Shown: one piece after another, positions 10,481 to 21,239 of the stretch | Position numbering within the stretch: position 1 is the first letter of the stretch | How the letters are laid out: every line of letters begins with the position of its first letter | Source of the DNA: Sipunculus nudus | Taxonomy: Eukaryota > Annelida > Sipuncula > Golfingiida > Sipunculidae | DNA: 64,000 nt | Direction of reading: 5' to 3' | Assembly (NCBI GenBank): GCA_026874595.1 | Contig: CM049320.1 | Location: 3,475,464-3,539,463 of the forward strand | Program-made: the position numbers and the translations under genes | Notes under the pieces: generated by a model | What the model was told of the DNA's origin: nothing | What the model saw: only the letters and a program-made list of their open reading frames with translations | Databases searched by the model: none

Positions 10481-10774
10481 TAATTATCATTGTAAATAAA
10501 GCTGTATTGCATACATACCTGACCATCTTTTTGACAGCTCCAGCACATTGGTCTCAGTAGCACCTGTAGCGATGAAACGCGGAATACAATACTCAAATAT
10601 ATTTAACATTTAAGTCACCCTTGGTGGCTGTGGTCTGAGGGACCATACTGAACCGAATAAACTTGGCGCCTCATTTGAGAGCTATGAGCCTAGTTCTCTC
10701 CCATTCTGTAGATGGCAGCACCTCCCAGAGTCAACTGTGGTGAAGGCACGCCTCTCACAGCATCCAGTGTCAAA
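10481..10774. repeat. Diverged direct repeat, right copy
   Basis: This is the partner of 8,103-8,328, in the same orientation and upstream of the start codon of the minus-strand His-Cys box ORF. It contains an additional segment (about 10,560-10,640) absent from the left copy. On the minus strand a CGCTACAG acceptor and a GTATGT donor bracket a 45-bp open segment (ATETNVLELSKRWS), so part of it could be an exon. Confidence 0.55.
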
Positions 10775-11374
10775 ATGTTTTATATGACGCGTCAAACGCG
10801 CGCCTTGCGTGTGGCTTGCAAGAAAGTCAAAATAATAACGCGGCTATAACGCGCACAACAAATTGTTTTTTGTTGTTGTAAATTTGGTTTTTCTTTCTCT
10901 TGTTTAATAGTAATCTTAATAATTGTTTAATTGTATATAAATATGTACCGGTATATGTTTGTAACAAAACATGTTCTAAATATGTTAGAACTCGTTATTC
11001 TTGATGATATTTATATATCTGTGTTATATACCTGTGTTTTATTGCTTTATTTTTTTCCAGATTATAACTAATTATAGTTCAATGAATTAAAACAAACGTT
11101 TTACCAGCAGGTTTAATGTAGAATGTTAGTGCTAGAGAGGGAAACCCTCTCTAAAGTTAGGCCTATGTCATCATCAGGAATTCCCACGCGACAATTATTT
11201 CTATTATGAAATTAAATCTTACTTGAAAAGACAAATGTGCACAAAACATCACCGGTAGTTTGATATTAGCCAGTCATGTATTGTAACAGATGGTTTTCAA
11301 TGAATAATGGAGATTTTTCTTTATGTGCCTATTCACCTAACTTTTAAAACCGATTTTTTTTTGTCGTTATCTCT
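10775..11374. other. Non-coding spacer
   Basis: AT-rich DNA with a CpG-containing patch (TGACGCGTCAAACGCGCGCC near 10,785). No gene or element ends recognised. Confidence 0.4.
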
Positions 11375-11800
11375 GTGGATATATTAATGATCTAATGGTA
11401 ATTCTGGTTATGCAAATTTCTTATAAAGCCTCCGTGAAGGATGTATGAACCTGTTTATGAACAACTTGTTTGTAAACACAGCAGTGTTGACAAACGGGAA
11501 ATACATATCTAAACTAAGGTGGTAGGTTGCATACATGCGGAGGTAGAACGGTCAACTGTTACAAAACGCCATCTGAAAAAGTCTTGCTTATCTTGCTCGC
11601 CGCCAGTTGCCTTTGTTGATATAGTTTTGATTAATTTGGCGGGCCCCCACATATCATAAACACCTCGATATTATCAAAGCAGGCAGCCTGTGTGCGGTGA
11701 TAACCACATTTTCTGGCCTATTTTTTTTTATAAAAGCTCCAAGGGATAACCTATTGTTAATAAAGGTCATATTGGTGATTGCGCCCCTTTGTTTTCTAAA
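11375..11800 (+). repeat. ~420-bp dispersed repeat (copy 1)
   Basis: Ordered words include AGTGATCTAATGGTAATT-like, GGCCTCCGTGAA.GATGTATGA, TTTGTAAACACAGCA, TTGACAAACGGGAAA, GTGGTAGGTTGCATA, GCGGAGGTAGAA, TATAAACACCTCGATAT, ATAAAAGCTCCAAGG and AAAGGTCATATTGGTGATTG. The reverse complement of the same order occurs at 54,118-54,545. It continues into a GGAACGAAGTCGCAA segment and a GACGGACAGACGACGG tail at about 11,965. Confidence 0.75.
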
Positions 11801-11904
11801 TGGAACGAAGTCGCAATGGCTTAAGTTCTAGGGTTGTCATAAAAGCTCAGGGAAATCTATCCGTCATATTTCGGATTAGAAATTTTAGGTCCTACAGTTT
11901 CAAA

Positions 11905-11965
11905 AGGATGGACTGACAGACGACGGCAGACGGACAAAGGACAGTCACTATAACTCAGTAACGGT
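11905..11965 (+). repeat. Element tail motif
   Basis: GACTGACAGACGACGGCAGA, then CGGACAAAGGACAGTCACTATAACTCAG: the same terminal signature as at 690, 3,222, 7,140 and 40,060. Confidence 0.5.
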
Positions 11966-11999
11966 AATATTCATCTTGGTTTGTAGAAAGCCAGTCAAC

Positions 12000-12215
12000 A
12001 TATAGGTGGCGCCACCAAAAGCACTCGCACAAAAGGTATTCTTATGGGTACTCATTATAACAGATTTGAAGGATATTGCATGATTTTTATGAAAGGTATT
12101 GTCCGGAAACGAAAACCTGACGGACAGATAGCTAAACGTGCAAACATACCGTACAGATACGCCCGAATAAATGTGCCCCTTAGCTCCGCACGCAGGGGAC
12201 AAAACATTTGTTTAA
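12000..12215 (+). repeat. Palindrome-bearing dispersed repeat ending in a GACGGACAG run
   Basis: A GGTGGCGCCACC palindrome (12,005-12,016) is followed by ATTATAACAGATTTGAAGG, then GTCCGGAAACGAAAACCTGA and CGGACAGATAG, and ends near GCAGGGGACAAAA. It resembles the repeats at 3,281-3,455 and 13,305-13,500. The 60-84 codon frames on both strands show no family features. Confidence 0.45.
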
Positions 12216-12721
12216 ACGTACTGTATGAGTTTCAAATCTTAACCTAATTCTTTAATTAACCCCTCGTCAGGATAAAACAGAGCCTAATTAATTAATTTTT
12301 AACATAGGCCTATCCAATTTGCATCAACTTTCACTCTCGACGTGTTTTCTGGTTTGCAGATGAAAAAAGCCATGTCAAAAGTACACATGCAGCCCACAGT
12401 TTTCGCAACTATACAAAGTTAACTTTCCTGATTTTGAATGGTACCTTTTAATGCGTCCTACCGCTCATACTTGAATGTGCGCATGTTCACAAGTTTTCAA
12501 AAAAAGCTTCTTCCTGCTGTGTTCGACTGGGTAATGTGCAAAAAAAAAAAAGCTGTTATAGCAGGTGTCAGCGAGGGAGAGCTAGTAAATATGGAATTGC
12601 ATTTGGATGTTTCACTTGATTTATCCAAGTGCTTTCAGGGCGACAATTTTTATTCACTATGCAAGGGGGACGGCGACTATTATTTTTTTAATTAATAATA
12701 AAAAAAAATTATTATTTTGAT

Positions 12722-12940
12722 ATCATCTTTCAAGAAGATTAAAATAATACAATTTTGAGAAGATTTCCTTTGTTATGTAGTGCTTCGACCTGTTTAGCAA
12801 GAAAGTTAAGTTATTTTCATGCTTTGACTGATTATATGACGTTGATCTAAACATACAAAAAAGGTAAAAAAAATAAAATATCACCCGCCCGCACTGATTT
12901 CTGAAAAAGGTGCCCGAGAACCGTACCTTTATTTTTTTGC
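12722..12940. mobile_element. 5'-truncated copy of the PIF/Harbinger-like MITE
   Basis: TTTCAAGAAGATTAAAATAA through AGTGCTT, TTATTTTCATGCTTT, CACCCGCCCGCACTGATTTC and GGTGCCCGAGAACCGTACC match the interior and right end of the MITE at 4,524-4,858. The left inverted end is missing. Confidence 0.7.
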
Positions 12941-13119
12941 ATAAAGGGAGTAATTGTAGAATAGGTACGACATTATAATTTAACAAGCAAATTCGTGGAA
13001 TTAATGTCCTTCGCTTTGGGCTCTTGTTGTCTTTTACGATTGACAAGCAACCAAAATCATGACATGTGACGAAAATCTTGAGGGCACAACTTAAAAAAAA
13101 AACTTATAACGGATGCGTT

Positions 13120-13261
13120 ATGACATGTGGAGACATCTCCAGGGGAACATAAAAACTAAAACATATTGAGAAATACGACCAAAATCTACTATGACATGTG
13201 GAGACATCTGCAGGCGAACATAAAAACTAAAACACACTGAGAAATTTGACCAACATTTAGC
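13120..13261 (+). repeat. 71-bp tandem duplication
   Basis: The segment starting ATGACATGTGGAGACATCT occurs at 13,120 and again at 13,191 with a few differences, followed each time by GAACATAAAAACTAAAACA. Confidence 0.8.
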
Positions 13262-13304
13262 ATTTTGTTTTTGAGCTGGAGATAGATCTTTTTTTAGATA
13301 GACG

Positions 13305-13500
13305 CCCTAAAACCAATCCCAACCGAGGTATGCATAAGAGCAATCACTGATCGAAATTTGAATGAAATCGGATAAAATTTTGGAAAGTTATCGCACGGAA
13401 ACGAAAAAAAAAAAAAAAAAAAACACTGACAGATAGACAGGGACAAACCGACAGACAAACCCAAATCAATATCCCTCGCATCCGCGAAGCGGGGGATAAT
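13305..13500 (+). repeat. Dispersed repeat with fold-back end
   Basis: CCTAAAACCAATCC, ATCGGATAAAATTTTGGAAA then GTTATCGCACGGAAACGAAA, a long A-run, CAGATAGACAGGGACAAACC and CAAACCCAAATCAATATCC, ending in CGCATCCGCGAAGCGGGGG. The words match those at 3,281-3,455. The CCGC/GCGG end can form a hairpin. Confidence 0.6.
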
Positions 13501-14764
13501 AAAATTGTTTAATATGGTGAGGCTAGAGAAAAATAAGGCAAATACAAGCATGTATGTATTATGTAAGAGAGAACAGAACCTATTGACATTGTTAGTCAGC
13601 AGTTTTAGGCGCCAGGCGTTACTATTCGATCTTAATGGTGTAACAACTATTGTACAATTGTACCAAAAAAGGCTTTCCTTAAATCTAATCTATAAAACCT
13701 GCATGATTTTTTTATTTGCTCGTTTAATGGCCGAGTAGGGCTTACATCAATGCCATGCAAAGGGTAAGGAGGGTAGTCTTATCACATTATCAGTCATTTT
13801 GCAATTTTTTTTTCATTTCTGAAACACTGCATTTCATTTATAATTGATGAAATTTGCTACACTGGGACTGTTCTGTTAACAGCTTTTATTTTTTACTTAT
13901 TGCTGTTAGGGCCTGTATTTAATGACAAAATCACAATCATTTAATTGCAAAAAAATGTGTGCTGGGGAGGGACATAAGATGGTAGTCACCCTGGTTGAAA
14001 AACTGGGGGGGGGGGGGGGTATGTCCCCCGTCCCCCACCTAACTGCGTTTTATTTTACAAAAATATCCTGCTGGAAACTTGTTCGATTCGGGTGGAGGTA
14101 TACATTTGTGATTTTAGGTCAGTCTTTAACACAAGCGTGTGCCTCCTCAAACCAGAGTGAACAGCTACTGGTTACGGGCGGCAAAAAGGAATACCCTTCT
14201 GCGGTTTTCGGGTAAAAGTTATTTGACCAAACCCTGCAGGTAAAACCTGGGTTCAAAGTGTTTTACCCATGGGTTTGGCCTGTTTATTATACCAAAAATT
14301 TTCCTCATGTTAATTTGATCAACCAGGATTGTATGTACACCACGTGTGCTGTTATAAGCCTATAGATATATCATATCTACTGTAATTTCTTCCAAGAACC
14401 GAAAAAAATAAAAATATAACTGGTGAACTAACTCGGTGTCCGTGAACAAATTGTCACCAGAAACAGAAGTGGCACTATCCTTCAAGTTTAGTGGCTATCA
14501 CGTACCTTACCCGTCCAGCAGAGAGAGAGCTTGCCGAATGAATCTCCCCTCGGCCAAAGAGCCAAGGCAATACCACTGAAACAAAGCCCATTCAAAATTT
14601 TAAAGAAACTTTCGGACTCAAAACAGCCCCACCCTCATGTGAATTCCGGTGAAAGAATTGAAACGACTGACTAGGCACGAATAAAAAGCGGATTCATGAA
14701 CATAATGGAACCAGCATATCCTGGTAATAGACGGGTACTGGGAAAATTCACTCATCAGCTCAAG
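13501..14764. other. Non-coding stretch with a G-run
   Basis: No gene recognised. It contains a poly-G run near 14,010 beside a C-rich segment. The open frames at 13,505 and 13,922 show no domain, signal peptide or splice context. Confidence 0.4.
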
Positions 14765-14963
14765 AAACGGATCCGGAGGGGGGGGGGGGGGGGGTCCGGG
14801 CCCCTCCTTTTTTTAGCCACCATAAACTTTTTTTAAGGGTTTCAGACCAATTTATGTGGCCTGGACCCCCCTTTCAGTACTTGGGCACCTTTTTTTTAAT
14901 TATTGTCTTAAGTCCTCCCTGGTTGGACCCCTCCTTTTCCAAAATCTTGAATCCGCCCCTGAG
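14765..14963. mobile_element. Poly-G MITE (GCGGATCC-ended family)
   Basis: The left end AAACGGATCCGGA leads into a G-run. The right end reads AAAATCTTGAATCCGCCCCTG, the imperfect inverse of the left. Inside are TTTTTTTAGCC.CC, AAGGG.TT and GG.TGGACCCC words shared with 46,031-46,238. It is non-coding. The family also appears at 59,600-59,751, and more weakly at 15,328-15,492 and 52,698-52,911. Confidence 0.65.
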
Positions 14964-15327
14964 CTCTAGCATGTCCTCATGTTCTGAGTGCTTGTGGCCC
15001 ACGTTCAGGGTTCCTTCTGTGTTTCGAATATGTTCAAAGCTTTCTGACAACAACGCTCCAAACATATACTAATTTAATGCTTGCGTACGAGATAATTATC
15101 TGGCGCGAATGAAATACTTACGCGTGCGCAAACGACAAAAATGAGAAGCGATTTTACAATAGGTGCGACACGATGGTTCAAAGCCAAAAATGACTTTGTG
15201 TGTCCAAGACGAGCCACAGTAAATTTAAAAGCAAGGGCATAAACAATAATTTCATTCACAAAATTGGAATGACACTAATAAATTCACACACAAATACACA
15301 TACATTATATATACAACTATACATCAA

Positions 15328-15492
15328 GGTCGAGACCCCCCCCCCCCCACCCCTACTCTCAACCACCAACCTTCTATTAGACCAATTTTAAAATTATGAC
15401 AGGTAGGTAAATTTCTTGGAATAATCATACAATGACACCCGTTGACCCCAACCCCCCCCCCCCCGCAAAAAATCCTGGATCCGCGCTTGCTA
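15328..15492. mobile_element. Possible poly-G MITE copy, diverged
   Basis: C-runs at 15,336 and 15,451 and a right end GCAAAAAATCCTGGATCCGC resemble the GCGGATCC-ended family. The left end is not clear. Confidence 0.4.
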
Positions 15493-15777
15493 CATTTAAT
15501 AAATTTGACTAAACGTTTGTGCAAGACTGGTGACTGTGCCTGAAATTTTTTCGAGTTATTGCGTTAACATGGCCCCAAGCGGTGTCAGTCAAGCCGCACG
15601 GTCCGCTTTGGGCGGCAAAACAAAGCGTGCCGGTCCGATCACGTGTCGTCTCGTCCGCTCTGTTTGCTTCTTCTTAAAAGTACTGGAGACATTCTCAAAT
15701 GTTGAGGACGCTCCAATTTGGCCAAACATTTCCCAATATTTATATATCATTTTTATCGTCTAGATATTTTACAATGG

Positions 15778-15837
<60 letters not shown>

Positions 15838-17849
15838 TTGTTTCAAGAGCTAAAACATGGACTAAATGAAATATAAGCGCGCCTATTTGAAAATAACATG
15901 AAGTCCAGCAAATCTAGGTGGGGCCATTAGAAGAGATAACCTTGATTTTAGGCCTAAATGCATACAGGTGTGTCGAGGCAACCGAAATTAACAACCAGTT
16001 TGTCCGTTTCAGTGTCACAGCTGGGTTTGATGTCACGATTCAGTGTATCCATGTTGATTTCATGCCCCTTATGTGTTATTTTATTGAATAGGTTTAGGTC
16101 AGGTTTTACATTATTAATATAGGAGTTATCGGTGTGTAGATATAAGGATTTATTTACCCCCCAATATTATTCTCTCTTTCACCATCCACACCCCTCTAAA
16201 CATCGTTTAACACATCGACACAAGGGAACCAAACACAGAAAATCAATTTGTAGTTCTCTTTATTACTGCTACGATGTATGTTAATGTACAATATAATAAA
16301 CACCTGGTTTGCCTTCATGAACAGCATACTGTGACAAAGTGGAAAATACTTATGAATTTATACAAAGAATGCGGCATTATTTAATACAGTTTATAGTGTA
16401 TAATGCTATGTTTATAACAAGTGAAGCGTTAATGTTCTTTACTCTTTTTTTTTATTTCATTTGTTTTTGCTCCAGGTGGGGCATGGTGGTGAACTTTTTC
16501 CTTATACTCAATACAACACATAACAAGCATAAGAACAATACCAGATATAGTACAGGTGACACTACATATATACAAATAACCAAAACAATACATAAATCAG
16601 ATACAATGGCAATGTGCAGTAATATAATCTAGTTATATTGTGCCTATTAAGTACGCAGACGATCTTATGTAGAGACTCCAGTACATGATACTTTAAGATG
16701 TTGATTCTTATTTTCTTCAGGGAATAAAAATCAAATCTTGAAAGTATATCTACAAGTTTCAAACTTGTGTACATTAGCAGTCTTTGCGCGTCTCAAAACA
16801 TATGTTACCATTACAACAATTACACATTGAGAGTTGGTCATTAATGTAAACCGGGGATAATTTATTTTATATAACGTCTCAATTTCGATTTTCTAACAAC
16901 TGATATTTTTTAATATGAGTGGAGTCTACCTTTTATAAAATACATATATAGTTCCATTTCTATGAGCAATAATTTCTTTCAATGTTGTATATCTCTTCCA
17001 CATATAGTTAATAAAGCTGGTGTCATAAGATATCTGTTAAATGAGTTTTTGCGATCGGTCTGGAGTGAACTTGATGGACACATGGAGACTAACGCCGCAC
17101 CTCCTTTCTTGAGCATCAGTGGCCGAGAGATTGACATAGCTTGGTAGCTACCAGAAGTATGACCAGGCGCTATAGCGCACGTTGTTCTAACGCACTTTGA
17201 TGCATTTTGTATTCTTGTGAACCAGAGGCATGCACAAAGATCATATGTAGGTTATTGTCATATAAGATGCACAGATTGACAGCTCTAGGAAAATATTTTC
17301 CATCGAGTGTTTTGTATTAGGTGATACACCAAATTCAAGATAAACACATGCAATTTTATTTTAGGGAGTCCAGGATCTCATTTCCCCGCTTGACACACCA
17401 GTTTCTGTAGTGCACTATAGCTCACCACAGATGTCGCCACCTGCCGAGCCACGCATGCACACCCCATCAGCACTGACACATTCAATTGCCTCAAACAGCA
17501 CTAAAAATATGGCTACCACTCGAAAAAAATATAATTCAAAGTCTCCCTTCTTCAACCAAATGGAACCAATGTACTTTTCCTCATACATTTAATGCCTAAT
17601 ATTCTCTGCTGCCCTGCATTAGTCATGGGCCGACCTTGTCCTGAACCGGAAATAGGTCAGACCAATCAGAGGTCTTTCTGGCTTCCTCACGTGGTGCAGA
17701 GAGTGGAGGCAGACAACTGGCCTTCGGTCAGTTCTGTCAAGCCCCTCCCCCCCCCCCTTTCCCATGACACTTGGACAAGTCACTTGCTCAGAACCAATAT
17801 TGGATTTGTGCTTTTGCAATAAAGACGCATATAAATTCCAGAAATCTCC
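15493..17849. other. Non-coding stretch with a (TA)n tract
   Basis: A pure TA repeat runs from about 15,782 to 15,834. The rest is AT-rich with scattered short frames. The 61-codon frame at 16,962 and the frames at 17,410-17,822 have no features I recognise. A C-run lies near 17,745. Confidence 0.4.
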
Positions 17850-19340
17850 ACCTCTGGGAAAATCAGATCACAACAACATACGTATGGTGCCAGTGTACAA
17901 ACAACTACTTAAATGGGCTTCAGAAGAGGTTTAGGTTGTCAAGATCTTGGACGAAGAAACCAACGACAGATTAATGGGATGTTTTGCGTGCACAGACTGG
18001 ACTATTTTTTTATGAAGTGTATAGAGATAAATGAAATAGTGGATGCAATCACAGACTACATAAAGTTTTGTGAAGAACTCTGTGTTGAAAGTAAAGAAAT
18101 CAAAATTTTTCCTAACAACAACCTTGGGTAACAAAATATATGAAACAAAAATTAGTTGAAAAGAGAAAGGCTTTTATGACGGAGATACCAATAAATACAA
18201 AGAGCTACAGATTCAACTGGATTCTGAAATATAAATATGCAAGCAGCAGTACAAAAAGAAGCTGGAGGGTATATGTTTAATTAAAAAAATACCCGAATGG
18301 CATGGCAGGGATTGCAACAAATCACCGGTTATAAAGGAGGAAAGCGCTCGGCTGGTTCATGTAACTAATGAATCTGTACTTGCTGAGGAACTTGACAATT
18401 TCTATGCCAGATTCGACCAGAAGGACTACAGTGAAGTGCCCGAAAGATAAAATATGAATATAATGTGGATAATGATGTTGTGTATGAATTTAGTGTAAGT
18501 GCAATACGATCTGCATTTTGCTGTTTTAACAAGAGAAAGCATCCGGCCCAGATGGCATTTCACCGGCAGTGCTTAAACTTTGTGCAAATGAACATGCACC
18601 TGTGTTCAAAGTATTGTTCGAAAAAATCAATGATTAAATGTACTGTACCAGAACTATGGAAAACAACCATTGTTTGTGTGCCAAAGAAGGCTAAATCTGC
18701 TATTTTAAGTGATTACAGACCGGTAACACCCACTCCAATCGTCATGAAATGTTTAGAAAAACTTGTTCGGAGGAACACCAGGCAACATGTGGGTGTTCAT
18801 TTGGACCCACACCAGTATGCTTATAGGCCAGGAAGAGGAGTCGAGGACTCTGTACTGACACTACTACATTCTGCATATTAACACTTAGATAAACGAAATG
18901 CATATGCTAGAATTCTGTTCATTGACTTATGTTCTACGTTTAACACCATTCAACCACATGTCGTGATATCTAAGTTGTTACAACTCACTTCTGTAGCATT
19001 CCAGTTCTGGACTTTCTAACGAACCGAAAGCAATGTGTAAGAGTAGAAAATGTAGCGTTTTCATGCTATAGTATTAGTACAGGTGCCCCACAGGGGTGTG
19101 TTCTGTCACCTGTGCTAGTTATTCTGTACACAAATTCCTTTGTGTCCACCCAGGCAGGATGTGATATTTTTAAATACGCAGATGACACTGTCATTCTCGA
19201 CAGAATCTTAGATTTTGATTAATCTCGCCACCGAAATTGCAAACGCTATCACATTTACTTAATGTTAACAAGACCAAAGAACCTGTAATTGAACCCAGAA
19301 ATAGACTTGCCAAAAGAAAGACGAAAATCTTAAGCTATCG
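17850..19340 (+). mobile_element. Decayed CR1/Rex1-like LINE fragment (endonuclease tail and reverse transcriptase)
   Basis: Reading through frameshifts and stops shows, in order: LGKSDHN (the end of an APE endonuclease, 17,852), then CFACTDW, DYIKFCEELCV, KIFPNNN, YKKKLEG and LAEELDNFYARFD, a conserved linker of CR1/Rex1-type LINEs. The reverse transcriptase follows: VPELWKTTIVCVPKK, LSDYRPVTPTPIVMKCLEKL and QYAYRPGRGVEDSVL (18,465-18,881), a decayed LFIDL.S.FNTI, then GAPQGCVLSPVL and FKYADDTVIL (YADD near 19,178), and NVNKTKE at the end. The 5' endonuclease and the 3' tail are missing. It is non-functional, with several frameshifts and in-frame stops including the one ending the 138-codon ORF at 18,881. 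Confidence 0.8.
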
Positions 19341-19981
19341 AGCACTTATCAACACGGAGTACAGACCGCGAATACGGACTACGCATGCGGACCCGGATAC
19401 GGACTACGCATAAGGACTATGCGGACACTTTCAGATGAAACAGCCACTGTTCAGCGTCATTCGCCAAAACGGACAAGTTCCTAGCGGTGTACGAATAATT
19501 TCGATATGCGACCTGTGACTTCTGGGTTTTAGTGTGTATACAAAATGGCCATCCCTTGAGCAGTTTCAGAAATGAACCTGTCAGGGTTTGATAAGGGCGC
19601 GGGGATGCGGCACGGAAGTACTCCGAGGACAGTGTCCATGCTAGAATCTCTGCGGTGAGAGTTCGGTGGCAATAGGACGTGTGTCTGCTGGATAACGTTT
19701 AGTTTAGAGCAGGATAACTTTGATGGGGGTCAGGCGCAGATTCTAAAATTATAAATTATAGAAGGGTTCACAGGTTCAAGAATTGTCGTAGATCTTTTTT
19801 ATTCTGTCGGCAAGTTTGTTAAATTGCACGTGTTGTCCCGACCAGGAAATTAATAAAGAGCAAACAAAATCGCCCGCTCGCTCAATATTTTTGTTTCCAG
19901 AGTCCTGGTAAAAGATTATTTAGTTGGTGTGGCCATTCACATGACTGCAGCAGAGCGACCTCTGGTGGTCGTTTTATTTCT
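19341..19981. repeat. GC-richer repeat stretch with short direct repeats
   Basis: CGGACTACGCAT-type words repeat at about 19,370-19,430 (CGAATACGGACTACGCATGC, GATACGGACTACGCAT). From 19,505 to 19,722 it matches the dispersed repeat at 4,188-4,352. No gene recognised. Confidence 0.45.
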
Positions 19982-20209
19982 TTAATTTTGGTTAAAGCTT
20001 GCCTCTTTCTCGCAAATAGTTACGCACTTGTTGGAGAACCATTCGCACAGCCACTTCCAGTTGTATCTCTCAATGGCTATTACGGACCAGTCTTTTATTA
20101 AACCACTTGGTTGAAAAGGCGCCCAACTTGTGTAGCTCACAGCTTTCCCGGTAGAGGCCCATGTCCACACACCCTTAAGAAATTCTCCACTTGTACAAAA
20201 TGGAAACTC
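19982..20209 (-). pseudogene. C-type lectin domain, terminal exon (isolated, possibly decayed)
   Basis: On the minus strand, after an AATTAAAG acceptor, 75 codons run to a TAA. They contain VWTWASTGKAVSYTSWAPFQ, then P, a spacer, DWSVIAIE, NWKW, NKC and VTICEKE. W.W.STG...Y..W...QP, then ...ViaiE..nWkW..C, then C..ICE is the C-terminal half of a C-type lectin domain, which binds sugars or proteins outside the cell. The Cys normally found at the DC of this region is replaced by Trp (DWSV), and no upstream CTLD exons are visible nearby. It may be a last exon of a gene lying beyond its retroelement neighbours, or a relic. The call of the domain is firmer than the call of pseudogene. Confidence 0.6.
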
Positions 20210-20239
20210 CTTTAATTCACATGTAATGTAAAAAGAAAA

Positions 20240-20517
20240 TCAACAAATCATTAAAAGAAATCAATGAATGAGCACATCCTTAATGAAACAATGAAGGAAA
20301 CTTTGGATATACATGTATTTATGAATCAATCAGTCAATCGACCTATCAATTAAACAATGAATCATTGAACCAATAAATGAAAGAATCAATTAATGGACCA
20401 ATACATGAATAAATATCAGAATCAAGAAATTCATTAATATATGGAAGAATGAATGATAAAAAATGAATGAAAGAATGACCGAATGAATGAAAGAAACAAC
20501 CAACCAAATGATCAATA
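20240..20517. repeat. Degenerate (AATG)n-like simple repeat
   Basis: Words such as AATGAATGAAAG, CAATCAATT and ATGAATGA recur through this stretch. It lies directly before the R/U5-like segment at 20,518. Confidence 0.6.
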
Positions 20518-20651
20518 GTGTAGAGGATTGACCTGGGGTCAAAAGTCGGGGTTGATGACACATGCACATAGGACCTAAAGCCGAGAGAAGCGGCACGTTA
20601 AACCTGGAGAGGTAGAGCTAGAACGGGTTCGAGAGCAGGCTGACGATCTAC
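20518..20651 (+). repeat. R/U5-like LTR segment, left part, interrupted by LINE insertions
   Basis: It matches 33,702-33,841 nearly base for base: TAGAGGATTGACCTGGGGTC, GGTTGATGACACATGCACAT, GCCGAGAGAAGCGGCA, GAGCTAGAACGG, GAGAGCAGGCTGACGATCTA. The match ends at CGATCTAC (20,644-20,651). The missing right part (GATCGCTGCGAGGGCAACATC) appears only after the second LINE, at 29,775. In the uninterrupted copy the segment starts about 30 bp after a TATAAAAG box, so this copy may start at or near the element's RNA start. Confidence 0.65.
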
Positions 20652-21239
20652 GAACCATCAAGGGTGACCATAAAATGTTAGATATATCTGAGAGTACATT
20701 TTATAGTCACCACCCCATTTGTGCACTTGGGTGGGATTCAAAGCTCAGTATGATCTGTGTCTATAAAAGGAAGAATACCCCTCAGTAACTCAAGTATCTC
20801 ATTTTTAAAAGACAAATTTCTGTTATGATAAGCTAATTGCATAAATTCCCTGCTTAATTAAGTCTATAACCCTTATAAAACGGGACCAGTACACAAAGCA
20901 TTGTTGCCGCTACATTTACAATCTAACTGCTTCTGTCCTGGCGGTTATGAGCATTACGACCCATTACTAAGACCAAAATACACAATAACTATAAAGAAAA
21001 TGCACTTACAGTTGCCAATATGTTGCAGTTGTATTAAAAATAAGATACTTTTACCATGGTGAAGAAATTTTAATGTCACCCCATCCGTGAAACGAAAAAT
21101 AAAACTGCCTTTTCCAGAAAATACGATCGTATCGTGGTTTGACACCACTTATTTCTATATATTGGGAGGCAACGACACAGTCGTCCGTTACCGGGGCAAG
21201 ACATTTCGTCGCTGCAGGCGGCTAACGATCTTCAGTTTA
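20652..21239 (+). other. Unexplained segment between the LTR piece and LINE A
   Basis: It has no LINE-like coding potential. It begins with a hairpin (GGTGACCATAAAATGT at 20,662-20,677 and ACATTTTATAGTCACC downstream, 15 of 16 paired). It ends with CTAACGATCTTC (21,223-21,233), which resembles the shared insertion site CGATCTAC. Either it is an old insertion or rearranged LINE 5' sequence. Confidence 0.35.

Noticed and set aside
18465-18881. Host gene call for the 138-codon frame
   Set aside because: Its motifs are those of a LINE reverse transcriptase and the flanking frames continue the same decayed element.
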